Origin: JACTOJ01 sp032335695
Lineage (GTDB): Bacteria > Bacillota > Clostridia > Clostridiales > Clostridiaceae
Reading direction: 5' to 3'
DNA length: 64,000 bases
NCBI RefSeq assembly: GCF_032335695.1
Contig: NZ_JACTOJ010000003.1
Span: forward strand, 186,001-250,000
Below the pieces are notes generated by a model. The model had not been told where the DNA came from. It did no database searches and saw only the letters and a program-made list of their open reading frames with translations. The translations under genes and the position numbers were made by a program. Positions 1 to 9,149 of this stretch are shown piece after piece; positions within the stretch are counted from its first letter, which is position 1; every line of letters begins with the position of its first letter.

Positions 1-1
1 G

Positions 2-403
2 GGATTTTTTACAATCACCTCTAGAAAGATATCTAAAGCCTTTACTCCATTAGAAATAACTTACTTTATGATGTTTTTAGGAACCCTATGCTTTAATATA
101 ATGAATTTAATACAGATGGGCACTGAAGGGAATTTGAAGGATTATTTCAAGCCCTTGGCAAGTGCCACCTTTATAGAATCCATGGTTTATCTGGCCATAT
201 TATCTTCTATAATTGCTTATTTCTTAGTTAATTTCAGCTTGTCAAAGCTGGAAGCCTCCATAGCTTCTGTATTTTCAAATATATCCACCATCGTTTCTAT
301 AATAGCAGGGGTGGTGCTTCTTGGAGAGAGCTTTCATTATTATCATTTAATAGGTTCTGCTCTCATACTCATAGGAGTTTGGGGTACCAATTCTAATAAA
401 TAG
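2..403 (+). CDS. EamA/DMT-family transporter, C-terminal part (cut by window edge)
   Basis: The reading frame is open from base 2, so this is the 3' part of a gene that begins outside the window. About 133 residues are visible, with hydrophobic segments near FLGTLCFNIM, MVYLAILSSIIAYFLVNFSL, ASVFSNISTIVSIIAGVVLL and YHLIGSALILIGVW. The order of helices, with a GE motif (VVLLGESF) before the last one, is typical of the second EamA repeat of drug/metabolite transporters. These are 10-helix inner-membrane proteins that export amino acids or other metabolites; the substrate cannot be told from this fragment. A hairpin terminator follows the stop directly. Confidence 0.85.
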   Translation, partial: GFFTITSRKISKAFTPLEITYFMMFLGTLCFNIMNLIQMGTEGNLKDYFKPLASATFIESMVYLAILSSIIAYFLVNFSLSKLEASIASVFSNISTIVSIIAGVVLLGESFHYYHLIGSALILIGVWGTNSNK

Positions 404-445
404 AAAAGAGCTGATTACTTTACAGTTGAGTAATCAGCCCTTTTA
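404..445. terminator. Bidirectional rho-independent terminator
   Basis: A perfect 10-bp stem, GCTGATTACT (410-419) with AGTAATCAGC (429-438), is flanked by A-rich DNA on the left and CCTTTTA on the right. It can end both the EamA gene on the plus strand and the desulfidase gene on the minus strand. Confidence 0.75.
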
Positions 446-452
446 ATAGGCT

Positions 453-1736
453 CTATTTATTGATCATTATATCAAGTATTATGTCATCAGCAGTTTGAGT
501 ACCTTCATTAGCCAGTCTGCACACATTATTTATGGTTTTTTCTACATCTTCTTCGATTATGCCATCAGTAGCTTTTATATTTATATTGTTTAAGGCAAGC
601 ATAGCAGATTGAACTGCTGCATTGGTGCAGGTAGATACCTTTAGAGCACAGCCAGCTTTAGCTCCATCGCAGAGCATTCCAGTAACATTTCCCAGCATAT
701 TTTGAATGGAGTAGGTTATAGCCTGAAGATTACCTCCATATAGATAAACTATACCGCAGCTTGCCCCAGTGGTAGCAATGGTTATGCCGCAGAGTGCAGA
801 AAGCCTGCCGAATTTGGATTTTATATAAATTGTTATGTAGTGGCTTAAGGCAACAGCCCTTATGAGCTTTTCTTCTTCTAAGCCAAGCTTTTCCCAAGCT
901 GCTACAACTGGAAGAGTAGCTGCTATGCCTTGATTTCCGCTGCCGGAATTGCTCATTACGCTCAAGCTGCAGCCAGCCATTCTGGCATCTGAAGCAGCAG
1001 CAGTAAGAGCCATGGAATAGCTTAAAATATCCTCCTGCAATATGCCTTTTTTTATGGAGTCCATAATGGTTTTTCCAACGCTTAAGCCGTAACAGGAATT
1101 AATACCTTCTAAGGCTATTGCTTTATTTAGGGTTATGCTTTGTTTTATTATAGCTAGTTTTTCTATATCTACGCTTTGCACAAAATCCCATATTTCTTTT
1201 ATGCAGAGAGTATCTGTATTTTCATCATCTGTCAATTTAGCCGTTCTTAGCATATCACCAAGATAGGACTTACCGTCAACTTCAATGGTGGTTATATTTG
1301 TATGATCGTCCTCAATTATTACCTTTGAAGAGGAGGAGCCTGAATTTATTATAACTTCGATATAAAGCTTTTTTGAAGTGTCCGCTATAGACACAGATAC
1401 CATATTAGCCTTAACCATTTCTTTAGCTTTAATAATATTTTCCTTTGTGATGCGATTTAATACTTCTAATTTGCTAAATTCATAATTAACTTCAGCGCCT
1501 AAAGCAGCAGCAAGATTGATACCGCAGCTCTCAGTGCCTGGGATATTTACAGACATGGCATTTTTAATTATGTTTCTGCTGGCAAAGACCTTTATGGAGG
1601 CTATTTCCTGTGAAGACAGGTATTTTCTTGCAGTGGCAGCAGCTAAGGCGATGGCAATGGGTTCAGTACAGCCTAGGGCCACTACTAATTCTTTTTTTAA
1701 TATTTCTAAAAATTTTTCTTCTATCATAAAATTCAT
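453..1736 (-). CDS. UPF0597 / CyuA-like L-cysteine desulfidase (serine dehydratase alpha family)
   Basis: 427 residues, the usual length of the UPF0597 (YhaM/CyuA, CdsB) family. The N-terminal signature VALGCTEPIAIALAAA and the conserved Cys-rich and Gly-rich segments (GTESCGINLAAALG, SNSGSGNQGIAATLP, CDGAKAGCALKV) identify it. Family members are oxygen-sensitive Fe-S enzymes that convert L-cysteine to pyruvate, ammonia and sulfide, and are related to the alpha domain of L-serine dehydratase. It lies 12 bp downstream of a YheO-type regulator gene on the same strand, so the two are very probably one operon, with regulator first. Start chosen for the good RBS (GAGGATG) in front of it; the protein then begins MNFMIEEKFLEILKKELVVA. 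The exact substrate (Cys or a related amino acid) is inferred from family only. Confidence 0.85.
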   Translation of the reverse strand: MNFMIEEKFLEILKKELVVALGCTEPIAIALAAATARKYLSSQEIASIKVFASRNIIKNAMSVNIPGTESCGINLAAALGAEVNYEFSKLEVLNRITKENIIKAKEMVKANMVSVSIADTSKKLYIEVIINSGSSSSKVIIEDDHTNITTIEVDGKSYLGDMLRTAKLTDDENTDTLCIKEIWDFVQSVDIEKLAIIKQSITLNKAIALEGINSCYGLSVGKTIMDSIKKGILQEDILSYSMALTAAASDARMAGCSLSVMSNSGSGNQGIAATLPVVAAWEKLGLEEEKLIRAVALSHYITIYIKSKFGRLSALCGITIATTGASCGIVYLYGGNLQAITYSIQNMLGNVTGMLCDGAKAGCALKVSTCTNAAVQSAMLALNNINIKATDGIIEEDVEKTINNVCRLANEGTQTADDIILDIMINK

Positions 1737-1748
1737 CCTCCATCAAAA

Positions 1749-2405
1749 TTAATCTTTATATATACTTATATATCTGTATATAGTAGGTTCGGATACTAAA
1801 AGTGCCTTTGAGGCTTCCGTGACTGCACCCTTCATTTGAAAAGTTCCTTTATCATAAAGCTTTCCTATTAGCTGCTTTTTTTCTTCTGAATTCATTCTGC
1901 TAGGGGGAATATCTACTTCCTCTAAAGCCTCCTTTATCATGGAAGAAAGCAGATCCGTAGTATTGCTGCACAAATTTTCTTCAGCTTCCTCCTGATTATC
2001 GTTGGCAGGAGAAAAATCTTTACTGGTCTTAAGAAAACCCTCCAGCAGCTTTTGAGCATCCTGATAAGGCTTGGTATCTGTATTTACACAAAGCACTCCT
2101 ATGATTTCTCCCAGCTGATTTTTAATGAAGTAGCTGGAGGATTTAAAGGCTTTAGAATTCCCTAAGGCTTTATAATTAGCTAAAAAATTCTCGTTATCAT
2201 AAATCCTGTTTTGTACCACCTTAAGCACTAAATCCGTGAGAGGACCTCCTACAGTCCTTCCGCTTAAGTGCCCATTTTTTATGTATACTATAGAAGAATC
2301 AGCGTTATTTATGTCATGAAGCACCACTTCAGAATTTTCTCCAAGGATTTCAGAGATAAAATCCACCATAGGTATGTAACTTTTTAAGATATCTAAATTA
2401 TTCAT
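1749..2405 (-). CDS. YheO/DauR-type transcriptional regulator (PAS-like plus HTH)
   Basis: 218 residues. The N-terminal part (about 10-120) is a YheO-like PAS domain with the family signature SEVVLHDINNADSSIVYIKN followed by SGRTVGGPLTDLVL. The C-terminal part (about 165-215) is the associated helix-turn-helix, with GKLYDKGTFQMKGAVTEASK and SEPTIYRYISIYKD as recognition region. Homologues regulate amino-acid catabolism genes (for example DauR on D-arginine use). Because the desulfidase gene follows 12 bp downstream, it most likely senses cysteine or a related amino acid and controls that gene; this is inference from context. Confidence 0.85.
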   Translation of the reverse strand: MNNLDILKSYIPMVDFISEILGENSEVVLHDINNADSSIVYIKNGHLSGRTVGGPLTDLVLKVVQNRIYDNENFLANYKALGNSKAFKSSSYFIKNQLGEIIGVLCVNTDTKPYQDAQKLLEGFLKTSKDFSPANDNQEEAEENLCSNTTDLLSSMIKEALEEVDIPPSRMNSEEKKQLIGKLYDKGTFQMKGAVTEASKALLVSEPTIYRYISIYKD

Positions 2406-2720
2406 TTAAACAGCTCCCAGTTGTGATAAAAAATTATCATCATAATAAATTATTATTAATCATATCACAAGAAACAATGTACTTCAATATTTCTCAAGGC
2501 AGTTATGGAAAAATTAATAATTTATCTATTGATTTATTGTTTATTTGAAAATATAATAAATGCAGTAGCTTAAATATAGCACTAAAATTACATAAGAAGC
2601 GTATACTATATTAGCTTACAAATTTAAGCTATGTGCATGTAAATTTTTATGCATGCAGATAAAAGCCACCTACATTGTGGACCTTTTAAATTTATTTGGA
2701 AGGAGGATAGGAGATAAGAT

Positions 2721-2890
2721 AATTAATAGCGCCAGAGCTTGAAGCAGGAGAGCTTTAAGACGACGAGGATGGGGAGTATCGAAAATTCGGCGGATGCCCC
2801 ACGGTATTACACTACCGTTAAACATTGACAAACCCGAGAAGTGATTTTCGGAACAATATCAATGAGGTGTTATTCCTTTCGCTATAGGGG
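2721..2890 (+). ncRNA. glmS ribozyme: glmS ribozyme (glucosamine-6-phosphate-activated self-cleaving riboswitch)
   Basis: The leader shows the conserved glmS ribozyme core: AGCGCCAGAGCTTGAAGC at 2728, ACGACGAGGATGGGG at 2760-2774, TATCGAAAATTCGGCGGATG ending at 2797 followed by CCCC, then the P3 hairpin (ACGGTA/TACCGT) and P4 (CATTGA/TCAATG enclosing CCGAGAA/TTTTCGG). Cleavage is expected just after A2728. GlcN6P made by the downstream enzyme binds as cofactor, triggers cleavage and lowers mRNA level. A further hairpin, CGCTATA (2880-2886) with TATAGCG (2915-2921) enclosing ATAGGGGAAACCCTAT, follows directly. The rest of 2406-3113 holds no gene I can see. Confidence 0.95.
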
Positions 2891-3113
2891 AAACCCTATG
2901 AATGTGCCTAGTAGTATAGCGGCCTTTGTTTGGAATATTAATAAAAGGGCATAATTTAACTCAGTTTTATATATTATTTTGCATTAGGTAGAGCGTAGAT
3001 TATTAAAAAATTTATAGCTGAATACCTTTGTTAAGCTTTGCTTTTTTAAAATATATAAAACTGTGTCAGGTGGCTTATTCTCAAAAATAAGTCAGTTGAA
3101 AGGAAGATTTAAT

Positions 3114-4940
3114 ATGTGTGGAATAGTTGGATATATAGGAAACAATGAGGCAACTCCATTTTTGCTTCATGGATTATCAAAGCTTGAGTATAGAGGATAC
3201 GATTCAGCAGGAGTAGCTGTAATAAACGGAGACAAGGTTGAGGTTGTAAAGTGTAAAGGAAGACTTGCAAACCTTGAAAAAGAGATCGAAGAAAATCCCG
3301 TAGTTGGCAGCCTTGGAATAGGACATACTAGATGGGCAACACACGGAGAACCTTCAGATGTAAATGCACATCCTCATACCAGCTGCAAGGGTACAATAAG
3401 TGTAGTTCATAACGGAATAATAGAAAACTATATGTACCTTAAAGAAAGACTTATAGCAAAAGGTTACGAATTTTACTCAGAAACTGATACTGAAATCATA
3501 CCAAATCTTATAGATTACTACTACGAAGGAAATCTTGAGGAGGCTGTTATTAAGGCTACTTCAAGAATGGAAGGAAGCTATGCTATAGGAGTAGTTTCAG
3601 CTTCAGAGCCTGATAAATTGGTTGCAGTAAGAAAGGACAGCCCTCTTATAGTAGGACTTGGTCAGGGAGAATATTATATTGCATCAGATATTCCAGCAGT
3701 TCTAAGCAAAACTAGAGATGTATATCTATTAAATGATAAGGAATTTGTAGTTTTAACTAGAGAAGGAGTTAAGCTTCTTACTGAGGACGGAGAAGAAATA
3801 AAGAAGGATATATATCATGTTACCTGGAATGCAGATGCTGCAGAAAAGGGCGGATATGAGCACTTCATGCTAAAGGAGATCCATGAACAGCCAAAGGCTA
3901 TAAGAGATACCATGACTTCAAGAATAGCTGTGGGAAGTCCAATAAAGCTAGATGATATAAATATAACTACTGAGCAGATCAATAAGCTTTCAAAGATATA
4001 TATAGTTGCCTGCGGAACAGCTTATCATGCAGGAATCGTAGGAAAATATGCCATAGAAAAGCTTACAAGAATTTCAGTAGAAGTGGACATTGCTTCTGAA
4101 TTCAGATACAGAGATCCACTAATAGATGAAAATACTTTAATGATAGTTATAAGTCAGTCTGGAGAAACAGCAGATACTTTGGCGGCTTTAAGACTTGCTA
4201 AAGCTAAAAAGGCAAGAGTAATAGCAGTTACAAATGTTGTAGGAAGCTCTGTTTCAAGAGAAGCAGATGATGTTCTTTACACTTGGGCTGGACCTGAAAT
4301 AGCTGTTGCTTCCACAAAGGCTTATGTTACTCAGCTTATAGCAATGTATATAATAGCACTATACTTTGCACAGAATAAAGGAACTTTAAGCGGCGAAGAA
4401 ATAGAAGCTATAAAGAAAGAGATGCTAGAGCTTCCAAAGAAAGCAGAAGAGATACTTGAGCAGAAGGAAATCGTACAGAAATTTGCAGCTCAGAACTATA
4501 TGCACAAGGATATGTTCTTCCTAGGAAGAGGACTGGACTACGCTTTAGCACTAGAAGGCTCTTTAAAGCTTAAGGAAATATCCTATATTCATTCTGATGC
4601 TTATGCAGCGGGTGAACTTAAGCATGGACCAATAGCATTAATAGAAAAAGGAACTGTTGTAGTAGCTCTTGCAACACAAGAGGAGCTTTACGACAAGATG
4701 GTAAGCAATGTGAAGGAAGTGACCACAAGAGGAGCTAAGGTTTTAGGCTTCGCTCTTGCTGGACATACAGAAATAGAGAAGACTGTGGATGCAGCAATGT
4801 ATATCCCAAGAACGCTTCCGTTACTTGCGCCAGTAATTTCAATAATACCATTACAGCTGTTCTCATACTATGTAGCTACCACAAAAGGCTGCGACGTAGA
4901 CAAGCCAAGGAATCTAGCAAAATCTGTAACAGTTGAATAG
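3114..4940 (+). CDS. glmS: Glutamine--fructose-6-phosphate aminotransferase (isomerizing)
   Basis: 608 residues from the ATG at 3114, matching the usual length of about 600-610. The open frame extends upstream to 3063, but the family needs Cys at position 2 (MCGIVGYIG), because after Met removal this Cys is the glutaminase nucleophile; GAAAGGAAG at about 3099 is the RBS. Domains: class II glutaminase (1-220, with GHTRWATHG and NGIIEN), then two SIS sugar isomerase domains (IVACGTAYHAG, SQSGETADTLAALRLAK, STKAYVTQ) ending in the conserved KPRNLAKSVTVE. It makes glucosamine-6-phosphate from fructose-6-phosphate and glutamine, the entry step to cell-wall amino sugars. It is controlled by the upstream ribozyme. 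Confidence 0.98.
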   Translation: MCGIVGYIGNNEATPFLLHGLSKLEYRGYDSAGVAVINGDKVEVVKCKGRLANLEKEIEENPVVGSLGIGHTRWATHGEPSDVNAHPHTSCKGTISVVHNGIIENYMYLKERLIAKGYEFYSETDTEIIPNLIDYYYEGNLEEAVIKATSRMEGSYAIGVVSASEPDKLVAVRKDSPLIVGLGQGEYYIASDIPAVLSKTRDVYLLNDKEFVVLTREGVKLLTEDGEEIKKDIYHVTWNADAAEKGGYEHFMLKEIHEQPKAIRDTMTSRIAVGSPIKLDDINITTEQINKLSKIYIVACGTAYHAGIVGKYAIEKLTRISVEVDIASEFRYRDPLIDENTLMIVISQSGETADTLAALRLAKAKKARVIAVTNVVGSSVSREADDVLYTWAGPEIAVASTKAYVTQLIAMYIIALYFAQNKGTLSGEEIEAIKKEMLELPKKAEEILEQKEIVQKFAAQNYMHKDMFFLGRGLDYALALEGSLKLKEISYIHSDAYAAGELKHGPIALIEKGTVVVALATQEELYDKMVSNVKEVTTRGAKVLGFALAGHTEIEKTVDAAMYIPRTLPLLAPVISIIPLQLFSYYVATTKGCDVDKPRNLAKSVTVE

Positions 4941-5042
4941 AGTAGGACTTGCCCAATTAATGCTGTTGTAACTTTGGAATAAAGTTTGATCATTTGGAAT
5001 AAAGTCTGATAATTTATAAAAAAGTTTGATAAAAAAATCAAA

Positions 5043-5081
5043 TACGCCCATACTATATTTTGAGAATATAGTATGGGCGTA
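5043..5081. repeat. Perfect 17-bp inverted repeat downstream of glmS
   Basis: TACGCCCATACTATATT (5043-5059), a 5-nt spacer, and the exact complement (5065-5081). No U-tract follows, so it is not a classic terminator; it may protect the glmS mRNA 3' end or be a relic of a mobile element. Just upstream (about 4975-5033) three imperfect copies of GGAATAAAGTTTGAT-like sequence occur. Confidence 0.7.
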
Positions 5082-5102
5082 TAAAGTAAATATTGGAACT
5101 TC

Positions 5103-5148
5103 AAAGCTGTACATTCTCTTTAAAGTGAGAGTGTGCAGCTTTTTCTTA
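5103..5148 (+). terminator. Rho-independent terminator of glmS
   Basis: A 16-bp stem AAAGCTGTACATTCTC / GAGAGTGTGCAGCTTT (with G-U pairs) is followed by a T-rich tract (TTTTTCTT). The position after glmS fits its transcription end. Confidence 0.8.
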
Positions 5149-5436
5149 TGGACTTTTTTAACAATATTGTATGTATTAATAAAAGATGTATTTTAATCAA
5201 ACTTTATTACAAAAAATAAATGTGATGAAAATAAAAACTTCAAAGATGATTGACAAGAAAATATATCCATAAATATAAATTCACTAAAATATTCAAACTA
5301 ATATATAAAATATAGTTATAGCAAGGTTTAGATATGGGTGTTTTAGTTCCAAGACAACAGACAGGGCATGCGTACGGATAGAAACCAATCTGCAACATAT
5401 ATATTTAAATAAATTTTTATTTGAGAGGGAATATAT

Positions 5437-5871
5437 ATGAAAAAAAAGATTATATATAGTTTATTATTTTTTTTATGCTTCTTAATATTTGTTCAACAAC
5501 CCATAGTTATTAATGCTAAGCCTGAAAACGATAAAAATTTCAAGGCGCTAGATTTGTTTGCTAATCCAACGGAAGAGACTTACAAGGATATGCTCATGTT
5601 ACTTTTATTACCTCATATTACGAATGCGGTTGAAAAACAATATGGGAAATTTTACAGCGTAGATCCTTCTGCAATAAAGGTTTTGGAGTTAGTAAGACCT
5701 TTGGGGTACAAAACAAATATTTTCAATATAAAATTAAGGGTTGCTCCTTATATAGGACCTCACGATGCCATTGGGTTAGATGATATAACCTTAAAAATTG
5801 AACCAGAAAAAATAACATTATTGAAATTTCAACATATAAAAAGCTATAAAATACCTGAGCATTTACAATAA
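5437..5871 (+). CDS. Exported DUF3888-type protein
   Basis: 144 residues. An N-terminal signal peptide is clear (KKK, then a hydrophobic stretch LLFFLCFLIFVQQPIVI, cleavage probably after VINA). The mature part starts with the pattern YKDMLMLLLLPHITNAVEKQYG and contains LRVAPYIGPHDAIGLDDITLKI, which I recognise as DUF3888, a family of small secreted Firmicutes proteins without known function. RBS GAGAGGGA at about 5423. It stands alone between glmS and a decayed sigma factor gene; no operon partner is visible. Function unknown. Confidence 0.75.
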   Translation: MKKKIIYSLLFFLCFLIFVQQPIVINAKPENDKNFKALDLFANPTEETYKDMLMLLLLPHITNAVEKQYGKFYSVDPSAIKVLELVRPLGYKTNIFNIKLRVAPYIGPHDAIGLDDITLKIEPEKITLLKFQHIKSYKIPEHLQ

Positions 5872-6260
5872 TATTAAATATAAATAATTGACATTGTATT
5901 GATTATGTAAAATGCTGGTATATAGCGCAGGATACCGCTGTTGTTCTTAAATATTATTGGTATTTTTTAATTTATTTTGTAATAATTGATTTTGGAATAT
6001 ACTATATATCCTCTAAAGTAAAAGGTTTTTCTGCAATTCTAAGGCTTTCATTCTTGCTTATCAGTTTCTTTAGTTTCCATATCCTGTAATTCACCTTCTA
6101 TCCCCGTAACTAATTCACAAGTGATTTATGATGCTATTTATCAAATTTGGACCTCAAAACGGAAGCCGTTGAAGCTTATACTTGTTACTTTTTATTGAAA
6201 TTTATATTTTATGAAACGTTTTTAGAATTTTATATGTCTAATATTATAGGAACATAAAAG
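5872..6260. other. Intergenic stretch with no identifiable gene
   Basis: About 390 bases with stops in all frames. On the minus strand around 6060-6115 a short open segment could be a gene remnant but is too short to assign. A promoter for the sigma factor gene may lie in the A+T-rich last 60 bases; nothing else is recognisable. Confidence 0.5.
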
Positions 6261-6272
6261 TGGGGTGAGTTT

Positions 6273-6802
6273 GTGCACAAAAGCGACTATGAACTAATAA
6301 ATGAGTTTTTACATGGCGATAAGAATTCTTTTGAAAAAATAATTGAAAAATATGAAAAACTTGTTTACCGTATTTGTTTCAGATTCATGAGGAATGCTGA
6401 GGATATGTCACAAGAGGTTTTTATTACAATATATAAAAATTTACATATGTTTAATTTCAAGAGTTCTTTGCAAACATGGATATATAGAATATGTGTAAAT
6501 TCATGTTTGACAAGCCTTAAAGCCCTAGATAAAAAAGAATATTTTAATCATGAGAATTTACTGATAGAGCATGTAATGCCATTGAACTTATTGAAATTAC
6601 TGCTGAGAAGGATTTTTTATTATCTGAATTAGACAAGCTAAATGATAAAACAAGATTAGTTGCAAGATTGAGACTTATTGGTGATAAAAGTTTTGCCGAA
6701 ATTGCAAATATACTTCATATACCTGTTTCAACTGCAAGAACGAATTTCAAAAGAACACGAGACCACTTAAAGAGTAGATTAGAGGATTATAGGAAATTGT
6801 GA
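6273..6802 (+). pseudogene. ECF-type RNA polymerase sigma factor, frameshifted
   Basis: Starts at GTG 6273 behind GGGGTGAG. The first frame encodes sigma region 2 (LVYRICFRFM, EDMSQEVFITIYKNL, LQTWIYRICVNSCL) but runs into a stop at 6632. The region 4 helix-turn-helix (KSFAEIANILHIPVSTARTN, then KRTRDHLKSRL) is in the next frame, ending at the TGA at 6800-6802. The shift lies near 6570-6580, between ..LLIEH and NAIELIEITAEKDF. Region 2 also looks about three residues short where RNAEDAEDMSQ would be expected. The full product would be about 176 residues, normal for ECF factors. A frameshifted anti-sigma gene follows, so the regulatory pair looks inactive unless the sequence has errors. Confidence 0.8.
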
Positions 6803-6818
6803 AAAGGAGTAGACTGCT

Positions 6819-7630
6819 ATGAATTGTGTAATGATTGAAGAATTAATAATAAGATATCTCGAAAAAGATTTAGACATGTATAAAAAATACAAATTGAAAA
6901 GGCATATGTTACTGTGTAAAAAGTGTAGAGAAAGATTTCATATTATTAAAAAAATTATGATCCCACACTAGAGGTAATCCAACCTAGTAATTTAAAATAT
7001 AGTATTATGAAAAAAATAAATTTACTTGATGAAGCTGATAAAAAATATAGTAATGCAAGTACAAATAATTATGAAATAAATGGGTGCACTTTAGATAAAA
7101 ACCGTAAGATGGCATTAAATAATTTAAGTAGGCTGGTTCCAATAGTTGCTGGAGCAGTTCAGATATTATTAGTTATTTCACTATTACTATTTGCTCCTTA
7201 CATTGCAGCAAAAATTTATAGTCATAATTTACCTTTTTCAAACACTCAGACTAAAGTAAATCAGCTTAAATTAAAATCCTATAGCTTAACTATTATGCTT
7301 AATGACAATTATTCTAATGATAATGAAGCGTCACAAATACGAGATCATGTAGTTACTATAAAGGATATAAATAGTGTAATTAGAATATTCAAATCAGCTG
7401 GTTCCGATAATATATTTGTAAATGATATAAGATTATCAAAAGATACTGAAGCAGTTGTATATGGTCAGTTTGTACAGATAGAAAATAAAAAATTAATAGC
7501 TCCATATATTATAAGGTCTAGCGGGATTCTTAGCAATTCAGTAGACAGAGTGATTAATGATAAAACTATTAATGAATTAATATTACGAGGTGTAGTTGAA
7601 AAAGTAGAAAAACAAGAAGATGATAAATAA
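6819..7630 (+). pseudogene. Membrane-bound zinc-finger anti-sigma factor, frameshifted
   Basis: ATG 6819 follows the sigma gene by 16 bp with RBS AAAAGGAG. The first frame (50 residues) has the ZAS zinc motif HxxxCxxC (HMLLCKKCRERF) and stops at 6971. In the next frame the protein continues without a break as YDPTLEVIQPSNLKYSIM and then the longer open segment 7007-7630, with one transmembrane helix (LVPIVAGAVQILLVISLLLF) and an outer domain of about 130 residues. The shift lies in an A7 run near 6946-6952. Reassembled, it is about 270 residues: cytoplasmic zinc finger that would hold the sigma factor, membrane anchor, and a sensor outside the cell. Confidence 0.8.
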
Positions 7631-7782
7631 AGAAGCTTTTATAATGAAAGAAGAAAAGCTTGAATAGCCATAAAGACAAGTTTTCTTGTATTGTAATTTT
7701 TGTTATAATATGATATAATTTGTTGAAATGTAAATTGTTTACTGAAACATAAAATTAGTAAAATGAAAGTGAATGATTATGT

Positions 7783-8184
7783 ATGAAGAAAATTCATATT
7801 TACTGTATGTTGATAGTCTTGGTAATAAATTTATATGGCTGCAGCAGTTCTAATAATATTCCTTTTTTTAAGCAGCTTAAAATTAATGACATTGAAAGCA
7901 TAGAAATAAGTCAAGATATGGAACCTAAAAACTTAAAAAAGCTATCTAAGGATGAGGTGAAATCATTTGTTAAATTGTTAAACAAGATAGATGACAAAAA
8001 TCTTATTGAATATAATGGGCCTTCAATAAAAGGACATAGCGTAAATATAGTAATAGGTCTAAAGTCAAATTCTAATATTATGCTTATTCAGAATGGTAAA
8101 GAATTTTTAGTTAACATTAAAAATAAAACTTACAAGATAGTTCAATATGATTTGAGTGAATATGTAGATAAAATCAGAGGCTAA
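7783..8184 (+). CDS. Small lipoprotein of unknown function
   Basis: 133 residues with a lipoprotein signal peptide: KK, hydrophobic core YCMLIVLVIN, lipobox LYGC, so Cys20 would be lipidated and the protein anchored outside the membrane. The mature part has mixed alpha/beta character (KLSKDEVKSFVKLLNKI, then several short strands) and no catalytic motif I recognise. It lies downstream of the sigma/anti-sigma pair in the same direction with a 150-bp gap, so it could once have belonged to the same stress regulon. Confidence 0.65.
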   Translation: MKKIHIYCMLIVLVINLYGCSSSNNIPFFKQLKINDIESIEISQDMEPKNLKKLSKDEVKSFVKLLNKIDDKNLIEYNGPSIKGHSVNIVIGLKSNSNIMLIQNGKEFLVNIKNKTYKIVQYDLSEYVDKIRG

Positions 8185-8207
8185 ACTAACTAAAAGCAGG
8201 TGACAAT

Positions 8208-8423
8208 ATGAAAGAATATTAAAAAAAATAAAGAAAGAATTAATTTTATTTATAATTCTTAATTTCATTAGCTATTTTATTTATGATTACAGCTTATATG
8301 TGCAATATAACCCAGTCTCGATACAAATTGAAGTTTGATAAAATTCTAAAAGAAATTTATAATCTAACTTATGAAGAATTAAAGAAGAAATCAGAATTCT
8401 ATGATGCTTTAAATTCAAAATAG
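8208..8423 (+). pseudogene. Remnant of a small single-helix membrane protein
   Basis: ATG 8208 follows a good RBS (AGCAGGTGA) but the frame stops after four codons. Allowing a shift in the following A-run gives KKELILFIILNF, and a second shift gives LAILFMITAYMCNITQSRYK and a charged helical tail ending in YDALNSK at the TAG 8421-8423. This reads as a protein of about 70 residues with one membrane helix, disrupted twice. The remaining bases to 8571 hold nothing recognisable. Confidence 0.4.
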
Positions 8424-8571
8424 GTAAAACCTAGTTAAGAAACTAGAAAAGAAGATAACAAGAAAAGAATATAACTAGTTGTAATGGTATGAAAGGTTAG
8501 CAGGAATTATGCAGATTATACGATATAATATATATTAAATTGAAACAGAAAATTGAAGAGAGGTAACTTTA

Positions 8572-9093
8572 ATGCTTACGGTACATTGTACAAAAAAACT
8601 GTTGGATGAATTGAAAATCGATATAGATAAGAAAATTATATCGATAAATGACCCAATATTCTCATGGCATTCGCACTTATTTACATTTAACAGAAAGAAA
8701 TGTGTAATAGTTATGAATAACAAGACAAGATTTAATTTTGTTTTGGTGGGATTAAAAAAGGCAGACCTTCTAAAATTTGATTCACTTATTGTAAATGAAA
8801 TAAAAAATAATCTTTTAGCGGAGAAAATTGATGAAGCAGTAATTGATAGATATTTACAAGTATGTAGCGTAGTAATTTATAAAACTTCAAGTGATAGAAG
8901 TATACTAAGTCAAATAAATGAAATGAAAAGAAGCATTGAATACGTGTTTAATAAAAATAAGGTAGATGGGGTGGAAACAGATATCTACGAGCTGAACAGA
9001 TGGCTTAACAGGTTTGTTATGTTGAAATTACCAAAGCTGTATTCTGGTGAAACAATGAGAGATGAATTGATGGAGCTTTTTTCTAAGGAATAG
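8572..9093 (+). CDS. DUF6933-type protein
   Basis: 173 residues. The start MLTVHCTKKLLDELK, then FSWHSHLFTFNRKKCVIVMN, NKTRFNFVLVGLKKADLLKF and the C-terminal helix EIKNNLLAEKIDEAVI, follow a pattern I know from the DUF6933 family of soluble bacterial proteins of unknown function. No signal peptide or membrane helix. RBS GAGAGGTAA precedes the ATG. It lies 56 bp upstream of an ATPase gene in the same direction. Confidence 0.65.
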   Translation: MLTVHCTKKLLDELKIDIDKKIISINDPIFSWHSHLFTFNRKKCVIVMNNKTRFNFVLVGLKKADLLKFDSLIVNEIKNNLLAEKIDEAVIDRYLQVCSVVIYKTSSDRSILSQINEMKRSIEYVFNKNKVDGVETDIYELNRWLNRFVMLKLPKLYSGETMRDELMELFSKE

Positions 9094-9149
9094 CGGTGTT
9101 TCATATCTTGCGTAATGATTAAATAAAAAATCTATCAAAGGAGAAAAAA

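Noticed and set aside
3063..3113. Upstream extension of glmS (17 residues from a GTG)
   Set aside because: GlmS needs Cys directly after the initiator Met; the ATG at 3114 has a good RBS.
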